Below the pieces are notes generated by a model. It worked only from the letters and a program-made list of their open reading frames with translations. It did no database searches and was not told where the DNA came from. Shown here piece by piece: positions 36,172 through 45,417 of a DNA stretch of 64,000 nt. The number at the start of each line of letters is the position of its first letter. Position 1 is the first letter of the stretch. The stretch lies in NCBI RefSeq assembly GCF_014841125.1, contig NZ_JACYTQ010000005.1, positions 186,001-250,000 of the forward strand, written 5' to 3'. A program made the position numbers and the translations under genes. The DNA is from Echinicola arenosa (lineage in GTDB: Bacteria; Bacteroidota; Bacteroidia; Cytophagales; Cyclobacteriaceae).

Positions 36172-36828
36172 AATACTGTAAAATGGTTGAGTCAGAGACT
36201 CAATTTTAATCGTCCCGCAGCTCAGCTAACGGGACAACGGAGAATGAAAATAGCTGAGTCAAAGACTAAATTTTCATCGTCCCGTCCGCCACGATGGGAT
36301 CGGGACAACGGAGGGAGAAATAGTTTTGCTACTTAGCCACTTACCCCGAAGGGGTAAAATATACGTAGACCAAATCGTTAAGGCAAAACCACACGACCCT
36401 GAAGGGGTCGAACAAAGTCCCATAAAGGAAACTACATGGATATAGGTAGGTATGAGTATTGAGAGTCTGGAGACTCAATTTTAATCGTCCCGCAGCTCAG
36501 CTAACGGGACAACGGAGGAAGTTGGAAGTACGAGGAGGGAAGGGGAAAGTAAGAAGGGGATGACAGTGGTAATCGGAAGACTTATCTGCAAGCTGGCTGG
36601 ACAACTGAGAATGCTTCTCCCGACTACTGTACGGGATCGTAATGCCGTACTTGGAAATAAAAATCAAAGAATAAGCTGCCCGATTCCATGGGGCGGGTAT
36701 ACTAGGTGGAATCAGTACCTGTGCCAGGCAGTAATGAAAGGAGGATGCCGAAAATCCTGATAAAGAGTAGGCAAAAAATGACCATAAACGTTAAGGGATT
36801 TTGATAGTTAAAAATCCCATTTTCAACC
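36172..36828. repeat. Repeat-rich intergenic region (two-hairpin elements)
   Basis: Three copies of a roughly 55-base element at 36187-36241, 36252-36315 and 36463-36515: a GAGTC-loop-GACTC hairpin, an AATTTTMATC spacer, then a GTCCCG...CGGGAC hairpin and ACGGAG. The 36252 copy has mismatches in hairpin 1. Two more hairpins, TTACCCC-GAA-GGGGTAA (36341-36357) and CGACCC-TGAAG-GGGTCG (36394-36410), form another pair. About 36520-36606 matches 30801-30892. A CCCGACTACTGTACGGG unit follows near 36619 and reappears in tandem at 39642. No gene is seen; the DUF6520 promoter must be near the end. Confidence 0.75.
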
Positions 36829-37098
36829 ATGAATAAATTAATGAAAAGACTGCCTGTGCTGGCTTTTGTACTGGCAGCGGCAAGTGCACTGGCATTTAAT
36901 ATGCCTGCGCAAGATGAACAAACAACCGTATATGGGTTGACCTATGATGAGGAGAACAATGAAGTCTGGCATCCAGTGGATCCAGATCGTGAAGGAACCG
37001 ATTTTCAGTGTAATGCTGCCATGAGCACATGCCTGTACTCATCTGCCTCCACTTCATCCACTCCTATTAAACCCGGGGAATTTGAAGCACTTCCCTAA
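36829..37098 (+). CDS. DUF6520-family small exported protein
   Basis: 89 residues. A basic N-terminus and hydrophobic signal segment (LPVLAFVLAAASALAF) precede a short acidic mature part with TVYGLTYDEENNEVWHPV and a C-X6-C pair (C61, C68) near FQCNAAMSTCLYSS. This fits the DUF6520 family of Bacteroidota, whose genes are commonly found with MauE/DoxX genes. The Cys pair could be the substrate or carrier of an envelope thiol-disulfide relay. The function is unknown. Confidence 0.82.
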   Translation: MNKLMKRLPVLAFVLAAASALAFNMPAQDEQTTVYGLTYDEENNEVWHPVDPDREGTDFQCNAAMSTCLYSSASTSSTPIKPGEFEALP

Positions 37099-37121
37099 GG
37101 GTTAAGTTTCATTAAGTTAAA

Positions 37122-37152
37122 AGCAGTGAAGGGAGGTTCTCCTTTCACTGCT
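37122..37152. terminator. Bidirectional terminator between DUF6520 and SusD genes
   Basis: Long imperfect stem AGCAGTGAAGGGAG / CTCCTTTCACTGCT with a very short loop, followed by a T-rich tract, between the convergent stops at 37098 and 37161. Confidence 0.8.
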
Positions 37153-37160
37153 TCTTTCTA

Positions 37161-38528
37161 TTACCTAGAGTTCTGTACTATTCCTGAAATATTGATCTCA
37201 TTGGGTGGAATGGGCAACACGTACCTGTTGGAGTTTGGCAATAATTCATACTGTCTGCCATCAAGCGTACGCTGTAAGGCCATCTGTCTTCCTGGCTCCA
37301 AATTTAGCCGCTTAAGATCCATCCATCGGAGCCCCCTGAAAAGCAACTCTTTTCTTCGCTCCATTAAAACCAAATCGAGGGCTTCTTCCTTGGAATTGGC
37401 CTCCAAGTCCGAAAAGGAATTCTCCTTAATTCGATAAGACCGCAATTCATTCAAGGTCTCCATCCCCTCATCTATCTCCCCTACTCTCACCAGACATTCT
37501 GCCTTAATCAGGTACATTTCGTCCACTGCCAAACCTGTAAAGTAGCGAAAGCCACCTGTATAATTTCCTTTAAATCCGTTCCCATCAGGCTGTTCATTGA
37601 ACAATACTTCTTTTCTATAATCCCCTTCCTCATAAAAGGCATATAGGCTAGGGTTTACCAATGTCATGCTGCTGGCCATATAGGAATAAGATATTACCTG
37701 ATTGTAAAAAAGCAACTCGGGACTGTCCAAGTCAAAAGCATATCGGCTGTCGGTAGCTACCAAGGCATAATCCAAAAGCTCATGCTTGATCAACAATGCC
37801 GCTTCCGCATGCTCCAAGGATTTTTCATAGCTTCCCATTGATAGGTAACATCTTGCTAGTAAGGCATGGGCTGCTACTTTGGAAGGGCGGGTTACATACT
37901 CGTTTATATCGGGAAGGTCATTGATACACACCTCCAGATCATTGATCACCTGTGCATAAGAAGTCTCCAGATCGGCTCTGGAAACAGCTTCATTAATGGA
38001 ACCACTTAGCTGAAGGGGAATGCCCAATTTGTGTTCGTTGTTTCCATTTTCGTAGGCCGGGGCAAAGCAGAACAGCAAATTTAAAAAAGCATTGGAACGG
38101 TAAAACCTAGCTGATGCCACTACGGTTGCCAGTTCTGAGGTTTCTTCGGGAGTCACTGGGCTTATTTCCTTTGCCTGATCTAATACCGTATTGGCATAAA
38201 AGACCTGTTGATATGGAGTGGCCCAGTCCGCTCCAAAATCGATAAAGATTTCTTCCTTCCACAAATAGGCGTTTTGTTCGATTTCGTTACGCAGTCCTTG
38301 GAAACCTTCTTCGGTTATGATAAGGTCATCACTGCTCAAAATACCCAGAGATGGTGCATCGTTCATTCCCATGTTATTGGCATCCAGTAAAGCCTGTAGG
38401 TCTTCCGTGGTCTGCGGAATGACAATGTTCTTATCGGGCCGTTCGTCAAGGAATTCCTCACAGGAGGTCAAAAGGTGAAGGATGCTGATGATCATGATCG
38501 TGAATATGGGGCTGAGTTTATTTTTCAT
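37161..38528 (-). CDS. SusD/RagB-family nutrient-uptake outer-membrane lipoprotein
   Basis: 455 residues, lipobox LLTSC (C23). N-terminal EEFLDERPDKNIVIPQTTEDLQALLD, TPR-like helices (ARFYRSNAFLNLLFCFAPAY; KVAAHALLARCYLSMGSYEKSL, each trimmed) and the C-terminal ERRKELLFRGLRWMDLKRL are classic SusD features. It is the surface ligand-binding partner of the SusC protein at 39841-43041. Unlike the usual tight arrangement, 1.3 kb of repeats lies between the two genes, although they have the same orientation. Confidence 0.93.
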   Translation of the reverse strand: MKNKLSPIFTIMIISILHLLTSCEEFLDERPDKNIVIPQTTEDLQALLDANNMGMNDAPSLGILSSDDLIITEEGFQGLRNEIEQNAYLWKEEIFIDFGADWATPYQQVFYANTVLDQAKEISPVTPEETSELATVVASARFYRSNAFLNLLFCFAPAYENGNNEHKLGIPLQLSGSINEAVSRADLETSYAQVINDLEVCINDLPDINEYVTRPSKVAAHALLARCYLSMGSYEKSLEHAEAALLIKHELLDYALVATDSRYAFDLDSPELLFYNQVISYSYMASSMTLVNPSLYAFYEEGDYRKEVLFNEQPDGNGFKGNYTGGFRYFTGLAVDEMYLIKAECLVRVGEIDEGMETLNELRSYRIKENSFSDLEANSKEEALDLVLMERRKELLFRGLRWMDLKRLNLEPGRQMALQRTLDGRQYELLPNSNRYVLPIPPNEINISGIVQNSR

Positions 38529-39840
38529 TGTTATTTAGATTTGAGATTTGAGATTGGTTTACGGAAGCTTCGACTCCGCCCACCTGACAGGCGAGGTCGA
38601 CTCTTTTCCGTCATTGCGAATGGAGCCATAGCGGAATGAAGCAATCCCGTTTTCTAAAGCTGTTTTCACCCCCTAAATCCCCCTGAAGTGGGACTTCTTG
38701 ATTACATTAGTGATATCGGTTCTTCCCCCTTCAGGGGGAGGTTAGGAGGTGGTAAATTCTTTCCTCTTGTTTCTTTTCTCTTTTTTCTGTCTTGATACTT
38801 GATACTACCATCTTACTACTTACATCTAACTACTTGCTACTAAAAAAGTCCCGGTTTCCCGTCTGGAAACATTTCCCGCTGACGATGTTGTGTTATCAAA
38901 TCATATGAAGAAAGTATGCGGTAAGGGACTCGTTGATAGTAGCTAGTACATAGTATTAAGTAGTTAGACTTGTTCACCTTAGCGAGAGTATTTGGTCTTG
39001 TGTCTCAGAGGCTGTCGCAATTCATTTTTTTTACTATTCTTTATTTTTTTTCGTTTACGTTAGTGGGAGTCTTGAGGCTCCCTTTTAGTTGAGTTCCAAG
39101 TCACCGCTTTGCTAGAGACTTGGAACAACTAGAAGCTAGTACATAGTATTAAGTAGTTAGACTTGTTCACCTTAGCGAGAGTATTTGGTCTTATGTCTCA
39201 GAGGCTGTCGCAATTCATTTTTTTACTATTCTTTATTTTTTTATTCGTTTACGTTAGTGGGAGTCTGGAGGCTCCCTTTTAGTTGAGTTCCAAGTTACCG
39301 TTTTGCTAGAGACTTGGAACAACTAGAAGCTAGTACATAGTATTAAGTAGTTAGGCTTGTTCACCTTAGCAAGAGTATTTGGTCTTATGTCTCAGAGGCT
39401 GTCGCAATTCATTTTTTTTACTATTCTTTATTTTTTTTTCGTTTACGTTAGTGGGAGTCTGGAGGCTCCCTTTTAGTTGAGTTCCAAGTCACCGCTTTGC
39501 TAGAGACTTGGAACAACTAGACTCCGCCCACCGCCTTTTTAGTATCACCCTGTAAACAATTTGTTTTAAACTAAACATAAATTGAGTTGGTGGACGAAGC
39601 CGTTTCTTTTAATATTCAATAGCCACCATGTAGGATAGTGAGCCTGTCCCGACCGCTGTACGGGGCCTGTCCCGACTACTGTACGGGGCCTGTCCCGACT
39701 ACTGTACGGGGCTTTCATCTTTGCTTTTTTGTTTACTCTCCAAAAACAAGCCCCGCCCACCTTGGTTGTTCATACAGATAATTCGATTTTTTTATAGTTA
39801 AACATAAATTATTGGTGGACGGAGCTATTTCTTTCATGCT
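38529..39840. repeat. 1.3-kb repeat array between SusC and SusD genes
   Basis: No gene seen. Contents in order: a MITE-like element at 38607-38752 (CGTCATTGCGA start; ends CCCCCTAAATCCCCCTGAAG and CCCTTCAGGGGGAGG). Next come three tandem copies of a unit of about 193 bases at 38941-39133, 39134-39327 and 39328-39520, each with hairpins GGGAG-CTCCC and GTTCCAAGTC-GACTTGGAAC. Then three tandem 23-base units at 39642-39710 around CCCGACTACTGTACGGG. An imperfect direct repeat (AAACATAAATT...TGGTGGACG) flanks the 23-base units at about 39572-39608 and 39800-39836. Confidence 0.85.
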
Positions 39841-42800
39841 TTAAAAATCTATTCTCAATCCCAAGGCTATACTTTTCAGAGGCCTGCTGCTTCTGAAATC
39901 AGGATCCAAGGGATCATCTTTAGCTGCTTTCCAAAGGATACCGAGGTTATTGGCGTAGGTATAAATCTCCGCCATTTGGAAGGGCAAGGCTGGCAGGCGT
40001 TTTTTCTCCAAGGTATAACTGAGTCGAACGTCCTGTAAACGGATATGGTCGCCCGTTTCTACCAGTTCCGACGAGTAGCGGTACATATTATCCCTATTGG
40101 TATTCAGGCTTTCGGTAAAGGAAGGGACATCCGTTCGCTGTTCATCCCCGGGCTGCTGCCAGCGTTCCATATAATCCTGGTGCGCCCAAGTGCCATTCAG
40201 GATGGAATTATATACCACTGAAGCCCTGCGGTAATAATAGCCCAAACGGTAAGATAGGTTAATGGATAGGGACCAGTCCTTATAGGCCAAGGTGTTCCTA
40301 AGTGATCCAAATACCGTAGGTCTCGCAGGGCCGTGATAGTGTATATTTTCGGGCGTAAGGGCATCAAAGATGGCAGCATAATCGGTACTAGGTTCTCCAT
40401 CCAGGTATCCCCGAGGATCACCAGTATCTGGATCCAAGCCTGCCCACTCGTAGCTGTAAATGGCATAGAGCGGTTTTCCCTCCAATGGATAAGGCACCGA
40501 TGAGCCGCCTGCAAAACGCATATAATCCCTTACAGAGGCTTTGGTTTCGTAGGCAGTGATCTTTTCGTTTACCCAACTGAAAAGCCAATCGGTCGTCCAC
40601 CTGAGCTGTCTATTCAGGTTCTGACTCCGAAGATTGATGTCCATACCCACCGTTTGGGTGCTGGCGAAGTTCCCCTTATAAGTAAACACACCTGAAGTGG
40701 GCGCCATGGGGTTATTGGCAAAAAGGTCGTCTCCTTTTTTGAGGTAAGCTTCGATGGTTCCGCCAAGAATATTATTCGAAAGTTCGAAGTCCAGCCCCAG
40801 GCTGGCGATGCTGATCTTTTCCCATCTAAGGTTCGGATTTGGCGGATTGGCAATCTGGGCATAGGGAAGTCCATTGAGGAAATTATAAGCTCCTGGCAAG
40901 TATTGGGCGGTGGTATAAGCCGTGACAGACTTGTCGATATTGCCATTATAACCGTAAGTGGCCCTGATCTTTAGGTAAGGCAGTCCCTCCCAATGGTAAA
41001 ATGCTTCTTCACTGGGTGCCCAACCTGCCCCAACTGACCATAGCGGCACTCCCCTTTGGTTAGCTTCTACCCCAAAGAGGTTCGAGGCATCCTTACGAAC
41101 ACTGGCCGTAATATCCCATCGGTGGCCAATGTGGTAGGCACCATTAAGGAAATAGGACACAAAACGGTCCGTGGTACCACTGTGCCCTTCTCCTGCCCCA
41201 ATGGTCGAATAAAAACCATTGTAATACAGGCGGTACTGGCTTACATGATCCACTTGCACACTGGTAGCCAACTCATCATTATAGCCATAATAACGATTGG
41301 AATGACTATCCCACCGGGTATCTTTTAGCTCCGTACCTGCCATCAAGTTCAGGGAATGGCCATTGTCCCAAGCGTGCTCATAGCTGAGCTGTGCCCTGAA
41401 AGTATGGCTTTGCCCAGTGCTTTGGCCCAAGTCCATGATATCCCCCATCGGTACAGGATAGTCCAAGCTGCCCAAATCATTCCCCTGCGTAAACTGGTTG
41501 ATCTGGTTCCTTACTTCATAACTGGACTCGGGGAAACGGTTTCGGTTTTCAGTATTAGATTGCCAATATTGGTATTTAGCCTTGGCCTCTAGTCCTTGGG
41601 CAAGGCGGTAATTTAGTCCTGCCGTAAAACGGGCCTCATTGGTCAAGGCAGTTCTGTCCAGCAAGCCAATCTCTTCATAGGGCCTGTATTGCCAATCCAA
41701 AAGTCCCGTTCCTACTGTACTGGCGATAAACCTGCTGCTATAATCCCTGATGATCGGCCGTGCCGTGCCGTCATCTCCTACTATGTTTTCATAGGGGTAA
41801 GGCTCCGGCAAATCTGTACCTCGGTCATTTTGATCTCGGGTATAGTAGAGGCCCAGGGAAAGATCCAAGGCCGGGACCAGTTTCCAGGTATTGGAGGAAT
41901 TTAAGGTAATGCGCTGCCTGCTGTTTCCTATGGTATTTTCCCGGTTGCGGTCATAGCCCAAGGAATGGTAATAGCGGTGCTGCTTGCTGCCTCCCCGGAT
42001 ATTGAGGGCGTACTGCTGCTGTATGGCCGCTTGGTAGAAATGATCTTCCAGTTGGCTTCGGCTGTCTTGTGTGCTAAAAACGGCCAACCGTGCTTCCAGT
42101 TCTTCCACACTTAAGTCACCATCCCGATGACTGATCAGGGCCTCAATGACCGGAGATAGCGGGGTCTTGTTGATGTTATTTTCCGCAGCACTAAAGCGAC
42201 CCAACTCAAAAAGCTCCTGCTCCAAACCGATGTGATCCGCTATGGAAATCTTGGGCGAAAGATGCAAGTCCGGCTTTTCGATGAATTGGGTACTGGCATT
42301 GAAGCAAACCTTCATCCCCTGACTGTATTGACCCGATTTGGTGGTGACGACGATGACACCATTACCTGCCCGGGCTCCCCAGATGGAGGCCGCCGCCGCA
42401 TCCCTGAGCACGGTGATGCTTTGCACATCATTGGGGTTGAGGTTTTCCAATGGACCATCATAGGGGAAGTTATCCACGACAATCAATGGGGAGCTATTGG
42501 CAAAAATGGTATTCCTGCCACGAATGCTGATGGGGTCTTCACTTCCTGCCGTGCGGTTGAATACCAAACCAGGGGTCACATCCTCCAAGCGATCTAAAAG
42601 ATTGGTGCTGGTCCTTCTAGAGATGAGGGTTTCATCCACCACTGCAAAAGAGCCAGTAGTCCTCTCCTTGGGAATTTTTTCGTAACCTGTGGCAACCACC
42701 TCCACCCCTGTGAGGTTCAAGTCATTCTCTTCCAAGGTGATCCACACGGTTCCCTTATAGGGCACCTGTACCTCTATTTCTACAGGCAGGTAGCCGATAT

Positions 42801-43041
42801 ACTGGACTTTGAGGGTATATAGTCCCTTGGGCAGGTTCATGGAAAAGCGACCTTCTGCATCAGTGACCGTACCTTTTTGGGTGCCCAACAGCTGGATGCT
42901 TGCTCCGGGCAAGGCTTCTGCCGAGGACTGAGCGTGTACGGTCCCTTCCAGACGATAAAATGATTGTGCCATCAAAGCTTCTGGCCTGCTGATCAAAAAA
43001 GCCGTCAGGGTAAGGAGTGTATAGTAAAAGATTGTTTTCAT
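39841..43041 (-). CDS. SusC/RagA-type TonB-linked outer-membrane receptor
   Basis: 1066 residues. A signal peptide ends at ALMAQS. The carboxypeptidase-like domain has EALPGASIQLLGTQKGTVTD and FSMNLPKGLYTLKV. The plug carries GVEVVATGYEKIPKERTTGS (TonB-box side), SIRGRNTIFAN, IVVDNFPYDGPL and AASIWGARAGNGVIVVTTK. The C-terminus ends LKSIALGLRIDF, aromatic as expected for the barrel. It starts 7 bases after the TlpA-like gene, so the two are co-transcribed. Its SusD partner is beyond the repeat array downstream. Its pairing with a thiol-disulfide protein suggests the cargo is a peptide or metal complex as readily as a glycan. Confidence 0.95.
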   Translation of the reverse strand: MKTIFYYTLLTLTAFLISRPEALMAQSFYRLEGTVHAQSSAEALPGASIQLLGTQKGTVTDAEGRFSMNLPKGLYTLKVQYIGYLPVEIEVQVPYKGTVWITLEENDLNLTGVEVVATGYEKIPKERTTGSFAVVDETLISRRTSTNLLDRLEDVTPGLVFNRTAGSEDPISIRGRNTIFANSSPLIVVDNFPYDGPLENLNPNDVQSITVLRDAAAASIWGARAGNGVIVVTTKSGQYSQGMKVCFNASTQFIEKPDLHLSPKISIADHIGLEQELFELGRFSAAENNINKTPLSPVIEALISHRDGDLSVEELEARLAVFSTQDSRSQLEDHFYQAAIQQQYALNIRGGSKQHRYYHSLGYDRNRENTIGNSRQRITLNSSNTWKLVPALDLSLGLYYTRDQNDRGTDLPEPYPYENIVGDDGTARPIIRDYSSRFIASTVGTGLLDWQYRPYEEIGLLDRTALTNEARFTAGLNYRLAQGLEAKAKYQYWQSNTENRNRFPESSYEVRNQINQFTQGNDLGSLDYPVPMGDIMDLGQSTGQSHTFRAQLSYEHAWDNGHSLNLMAGTELKDTRWDSHSNRYYGYNDELATSVQVDHVSQYRLYYNGFYSTIGAGEGHSGTTDRFVSYFLNGAYHIGHRWDITASVRKDASNLFGVEANQRGVPLWSVGAGWAPSEEAFYHWEGLPYLKIRATYGYNGNIDKSVTAYTTAQYLPGAYNFLNGLPYAQIANPPNPNLRWEKISIASLGLDFELSNNILGGTIEAYLKKGDDLFANNPMAPTSGVFTYKGNFASTQTVGMDINLRSQNLNRQLRWTTDWLFSWVNEKITAYETKASVRDYMRFAGGSSVPYPLEGKPLYAIYSYEWAGLDPDTGDPRGYLDGEPSTDYAAIFDALTPENIHYHGPARPTVFGSLRNTLAYKDWSLSINLSYRLGYYYRRASVVYNSILNGTWAHQDYMERWQQPGDEQRTDVPSFTESLNTNRDNMYRYSSELVETGDHIRLQDVRLSYTLEKKRLPALPFQMAEIYTYANNLGILWKAAKDDPLDPDFRSSRPLKSIALGLRIDF

Positions 43042-43047
43042 GTTTGT

Positions 43048-44421
43048 CTAGTTTTTGATGGTCAGTGGTCGGTCTTTGATGACCAATACTTCTATTTCCC
43101 GCTCTCCCTGTACCAGGTCCAAGCCATGCTTATTGAGCGCGGCCTTGAGGGATGCGATTTGGCTCAGCTTACCCGTCAGGTGCAGGTCGATATTTTCGGT
43201 GATCCCTGTTTCATCCACGACTGGACGCTCACTGCGCTGCAGGTAGAAGATGTTCAGCTGGTTAAGAAGTACCCTGATGGGGAAGTTCTGCAGATGCAGT
43301 TCCGTAGGGCCAGAAGAAGAGGTTTCCTCTCCTCCTTGGGTATGGTAATTTTCCATTCCGGGTATCCGCTGAAGGACCCATACTGGGCGTAATCTTTTTT
43401 CCCTGCGGACCAGATATTGAGGAAAATAGCGGTCCAAGTCCTGCTGCATATAGGTATAGCGCTTATCCGCTTGTCCAAATGGAAGGATCAGCTCATAGCA
43501 GAAGCCATGGCCGTCCCTAAGCCAATCCAAGTAAGCCTCCCCCTTTTCCTTATTGATCCAATCTGACAGATCCGCCACCTCGTAGACCATGCGGTTATCG
43601 CCGAAATAGGTCTCCGGGGTATTTTCGAAATGGGCATAGCGGAAGACCCAGGCCAGGGGCAGGTTATACATGCTGATCCTGACACCTTTCTCCGGTCTAG
43701 GATCAGTGGGATAATACATGCCCGAGACACCCTCAATGTATCCCGTGAGGGCAGACTGTGCGATCAGGGGTTTTTCCAAGTCCCGGTTGCCCAATAAGAG
43801 CGGTACTTCGGCGCTGAAGCTTTTGACCATGGCGGACTTTTGACGAAGGGAGGCCCTGCCTGTTTTGATGGCTTGGGCGATGTTTGCCTCCGTTACCTCT
43901 TCCGGCCCTGTGATGGCGAGTACCTTGCCGTCCTGAGCGATCCAAACGTAATGTGGTAGGGTCCTGTGCGGAAAAAGCTGCCGGAGGGTATTGTCCGAAA
44001 CCGCAATGGGCATTTCGATATCCCTAAGCCCCTTCAACCTCGAAAAGAGCTTGTCTACCTCTACTTGGGACTGATAGGTCACCGCTAGGATTTCCAGTTT
44101 TCCCGCAAACTCCTGCTGCAGGCTATCCAATTTGGGAAAGCCCTTCACACAAGGCGCACACCACGTGGCCCAGAAGTCCAGAATCAACAGCTTGCCCCGG
44201 TAATCGGAGAGCCGGATTTCCCCTTTCGGATGATTAAGGACATTTTCGATGAGCAGGTCGGGCACCTGATCGCCCACCTCCAGTGGCTTTACCTGCCGGG
44301 TGACGGTATCGCCTACCGCCCCCGCAGGTGGGGTGCTTGCAACTTGTCCTTGGTTTCCATAAATTTTACTTCCAAAAAGGCATAGCAATGCCAGGAAGCA
44401 TGTGAATGTTGTTTTTTTCAT
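43048..44421 (-). CDS. TlpA-like thioredoxin-fold protein fused to a DUF3738/STN-like domain
   Basis: 457 residues, signal peptide ending near IYGNQ. The N-terminal thioredoxin domain has ILDFWATWCAPCVKGFP (active site C88-A-P-C91) and the cis-Pro loop TLPHY (P156). The C-terminal half (about 215-457) resembles DUF3738/secretin-TonB short domains: VRISMYNLPLAWVFRYAHF, YELILP, then LKAALNKHGLDLVQGEREI and EVLVIKD at the end. It is periplasmic and probably reduces or exchanges disulfides. It lies directly upstream of susC, so it likely works with that importer, perhaps delivering electrons or contacting TonB. Confidence 0.85.
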   Translation of the reverse strand: MKKTTFTCFLALLCLFGSKIYGNQGQVASTPPAGAVGDTVTRQVKPLEVGDQVPDLLIENVLNHPKGEIRLSDYRGKLLILDFWATWCAPCVKGFPKLDSLQQEFAGKLEILAVTYQSQVEVDKLFSRLKGLRDIEMPIAVSDNTLRQLFPHRTLPHYVWIAQDGKVLAITGPEEVTEANIAQAIKTGRASLRQKSAMVKSFSAEVPLLLGNRDLEKPLIAQSALTGYIEGVSGMYYPTDPRPEKGVRISMYNLPLAWVFRYAHFENTPETYFGDNRMVYEVADLSDWINKEKGEAYLDWLRDGHGFCYELILPFGQADKRYTYMQQDLDRYFPQYLVRREKRLRPVWVLQRIPGMENYHTQGGEETSSSGPTELHLQNFPIRVLLNQLNIFYLQRSERPVVDETGITENIDLHLTGKLSQIASLKAALNKHGLDLVQGEREIEVLVIKDRPLTIKN

Positions 44422-45183
44422 GCTTTAACTGCGGTTGTGTAGAAAGTATTGGGACAAGACTCGGAGTCTTGTCAGATGCTAGATGATTGATGCTAGACAC
44501 AAGACTGGATTTCGGAGTCGAGAACGTCCTCAAATCCGTCATTGCGATGACCATAGGGAAGAAGCAATCTCGTATTTACCCCCTCCTAGCCTCCCCCTTT
44601 AGGGTGAGGAACCGATCTCGTAAACGAAATCACTTGCCCTGCAAGCTGGCTACTCGCTAAAATCAGTCACAGACTGTTTTCTTTACGCTTGTCCCTCCCT
44701 TCAGGGGGATTTAGGGGGTAAGTCTCACGTCTTAAATCTGACGTCTAGTGTCTTTTCCAACACTTCTACATTAGTTAAGAAATTGATAAAAACCCAGTGC
44801 TAATATTGCTCCGGGCCAGGCTGCCCTACCAGACGTCCCCTCCGGAAAGGGACGAATGCAGCCAACGAATTGCGATAAAAGTTTTACTATCTGGAAATCA
44901 CTCTGGATTTCTGATGATCTTTTCGTAAATGAAGTTTGGGTTTGTATTCATTTTATTAGGTATAGATTATGATTAAATAAAAACCCTCAAGCTTTATTAC
45001 TTATCTGCAACAAAGAACTAACAATGAATCAAATATATAAAAATCAACCCAATAAACAATCTATAAAACATATTTTTATTTCTTTTAGTATTATTTATAC
45101 ATCTTTTAGACATATTTAAACTGCAATTAAGATAAAATCAAATTGATATATTTGTCTTTTTAGGTATAGATTTGATTTAATAA
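44422..45183. repeat. Intergenic region with a MITE-like element and AT-rich leader
   Basis: No gene seen. A second copy of the MITE-like element is at 44536-44720: CGTCATTGCGA start as at 38607, but the C/G-rich ends occur in the opposite order (ACCCCCTCCTAGCC first, CCCTTCAGGGGGATTTAGGGGG last). A GTCCC-CTCCGGAAA-GGGAC hairpin lies at about 44846-44864. The last 250 bases are very AT-rich and probably hold the promoter of the XRE gene. Confidence 0.65.
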
Positions 45184-45417
45184 ATGTCCATTTCAAAAAA
45201 TTATAATTGCATAAAATCTGTTTTAGCAACAAAAGGAAAGACTCAAAAATGGTTATCAGAAGAGCTCAGAATAAATGTTAACACTGTATCCTCATGGTGT
45301 AGGAACACCAAACAACCTAAATATGAGAACTTGTATGAAATAGCTTTAATTTTAGGTGTTGAAATGGGAGACTTGTTGACCAAAATAAAAGACTTAAGAG
45401 ATATTTCCGCCAAGTAA
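45184..45417 (+). CDS. XRE-family helix-turn-helix regulator
   Basis: 77 residues, almost only an HTH domain: IKSVLATKGKTQKWLSEELR, then the recognition part INVNTVSSWCRNTKQPKYENL and the helix LYEIALILGVEMGDLL. Small Cro/C1-type proteins of this size are stand-alone regulators of accessory modules, restriction-modification systems or toxin-antitoxin loci. The TIGR04255 module starts 320 bases downstream on the same strand and is a plausible target, though a repeat lies between. Confidence 0.88.
   Translation: MSISKNYNCIKSVLATKGKTQKWLSEELRINVNTVSSWCRNTKQPKYENLYEIALILGVEMGDLLTKIKDLRDISAK

Noticed and set aside
38941..39520. Possible CRISPR array
   Set aside because: The units are about 193 bases, contiguous and nearly identical throughout, with no short repeats separated by unique spacers, and no cas genes are near.
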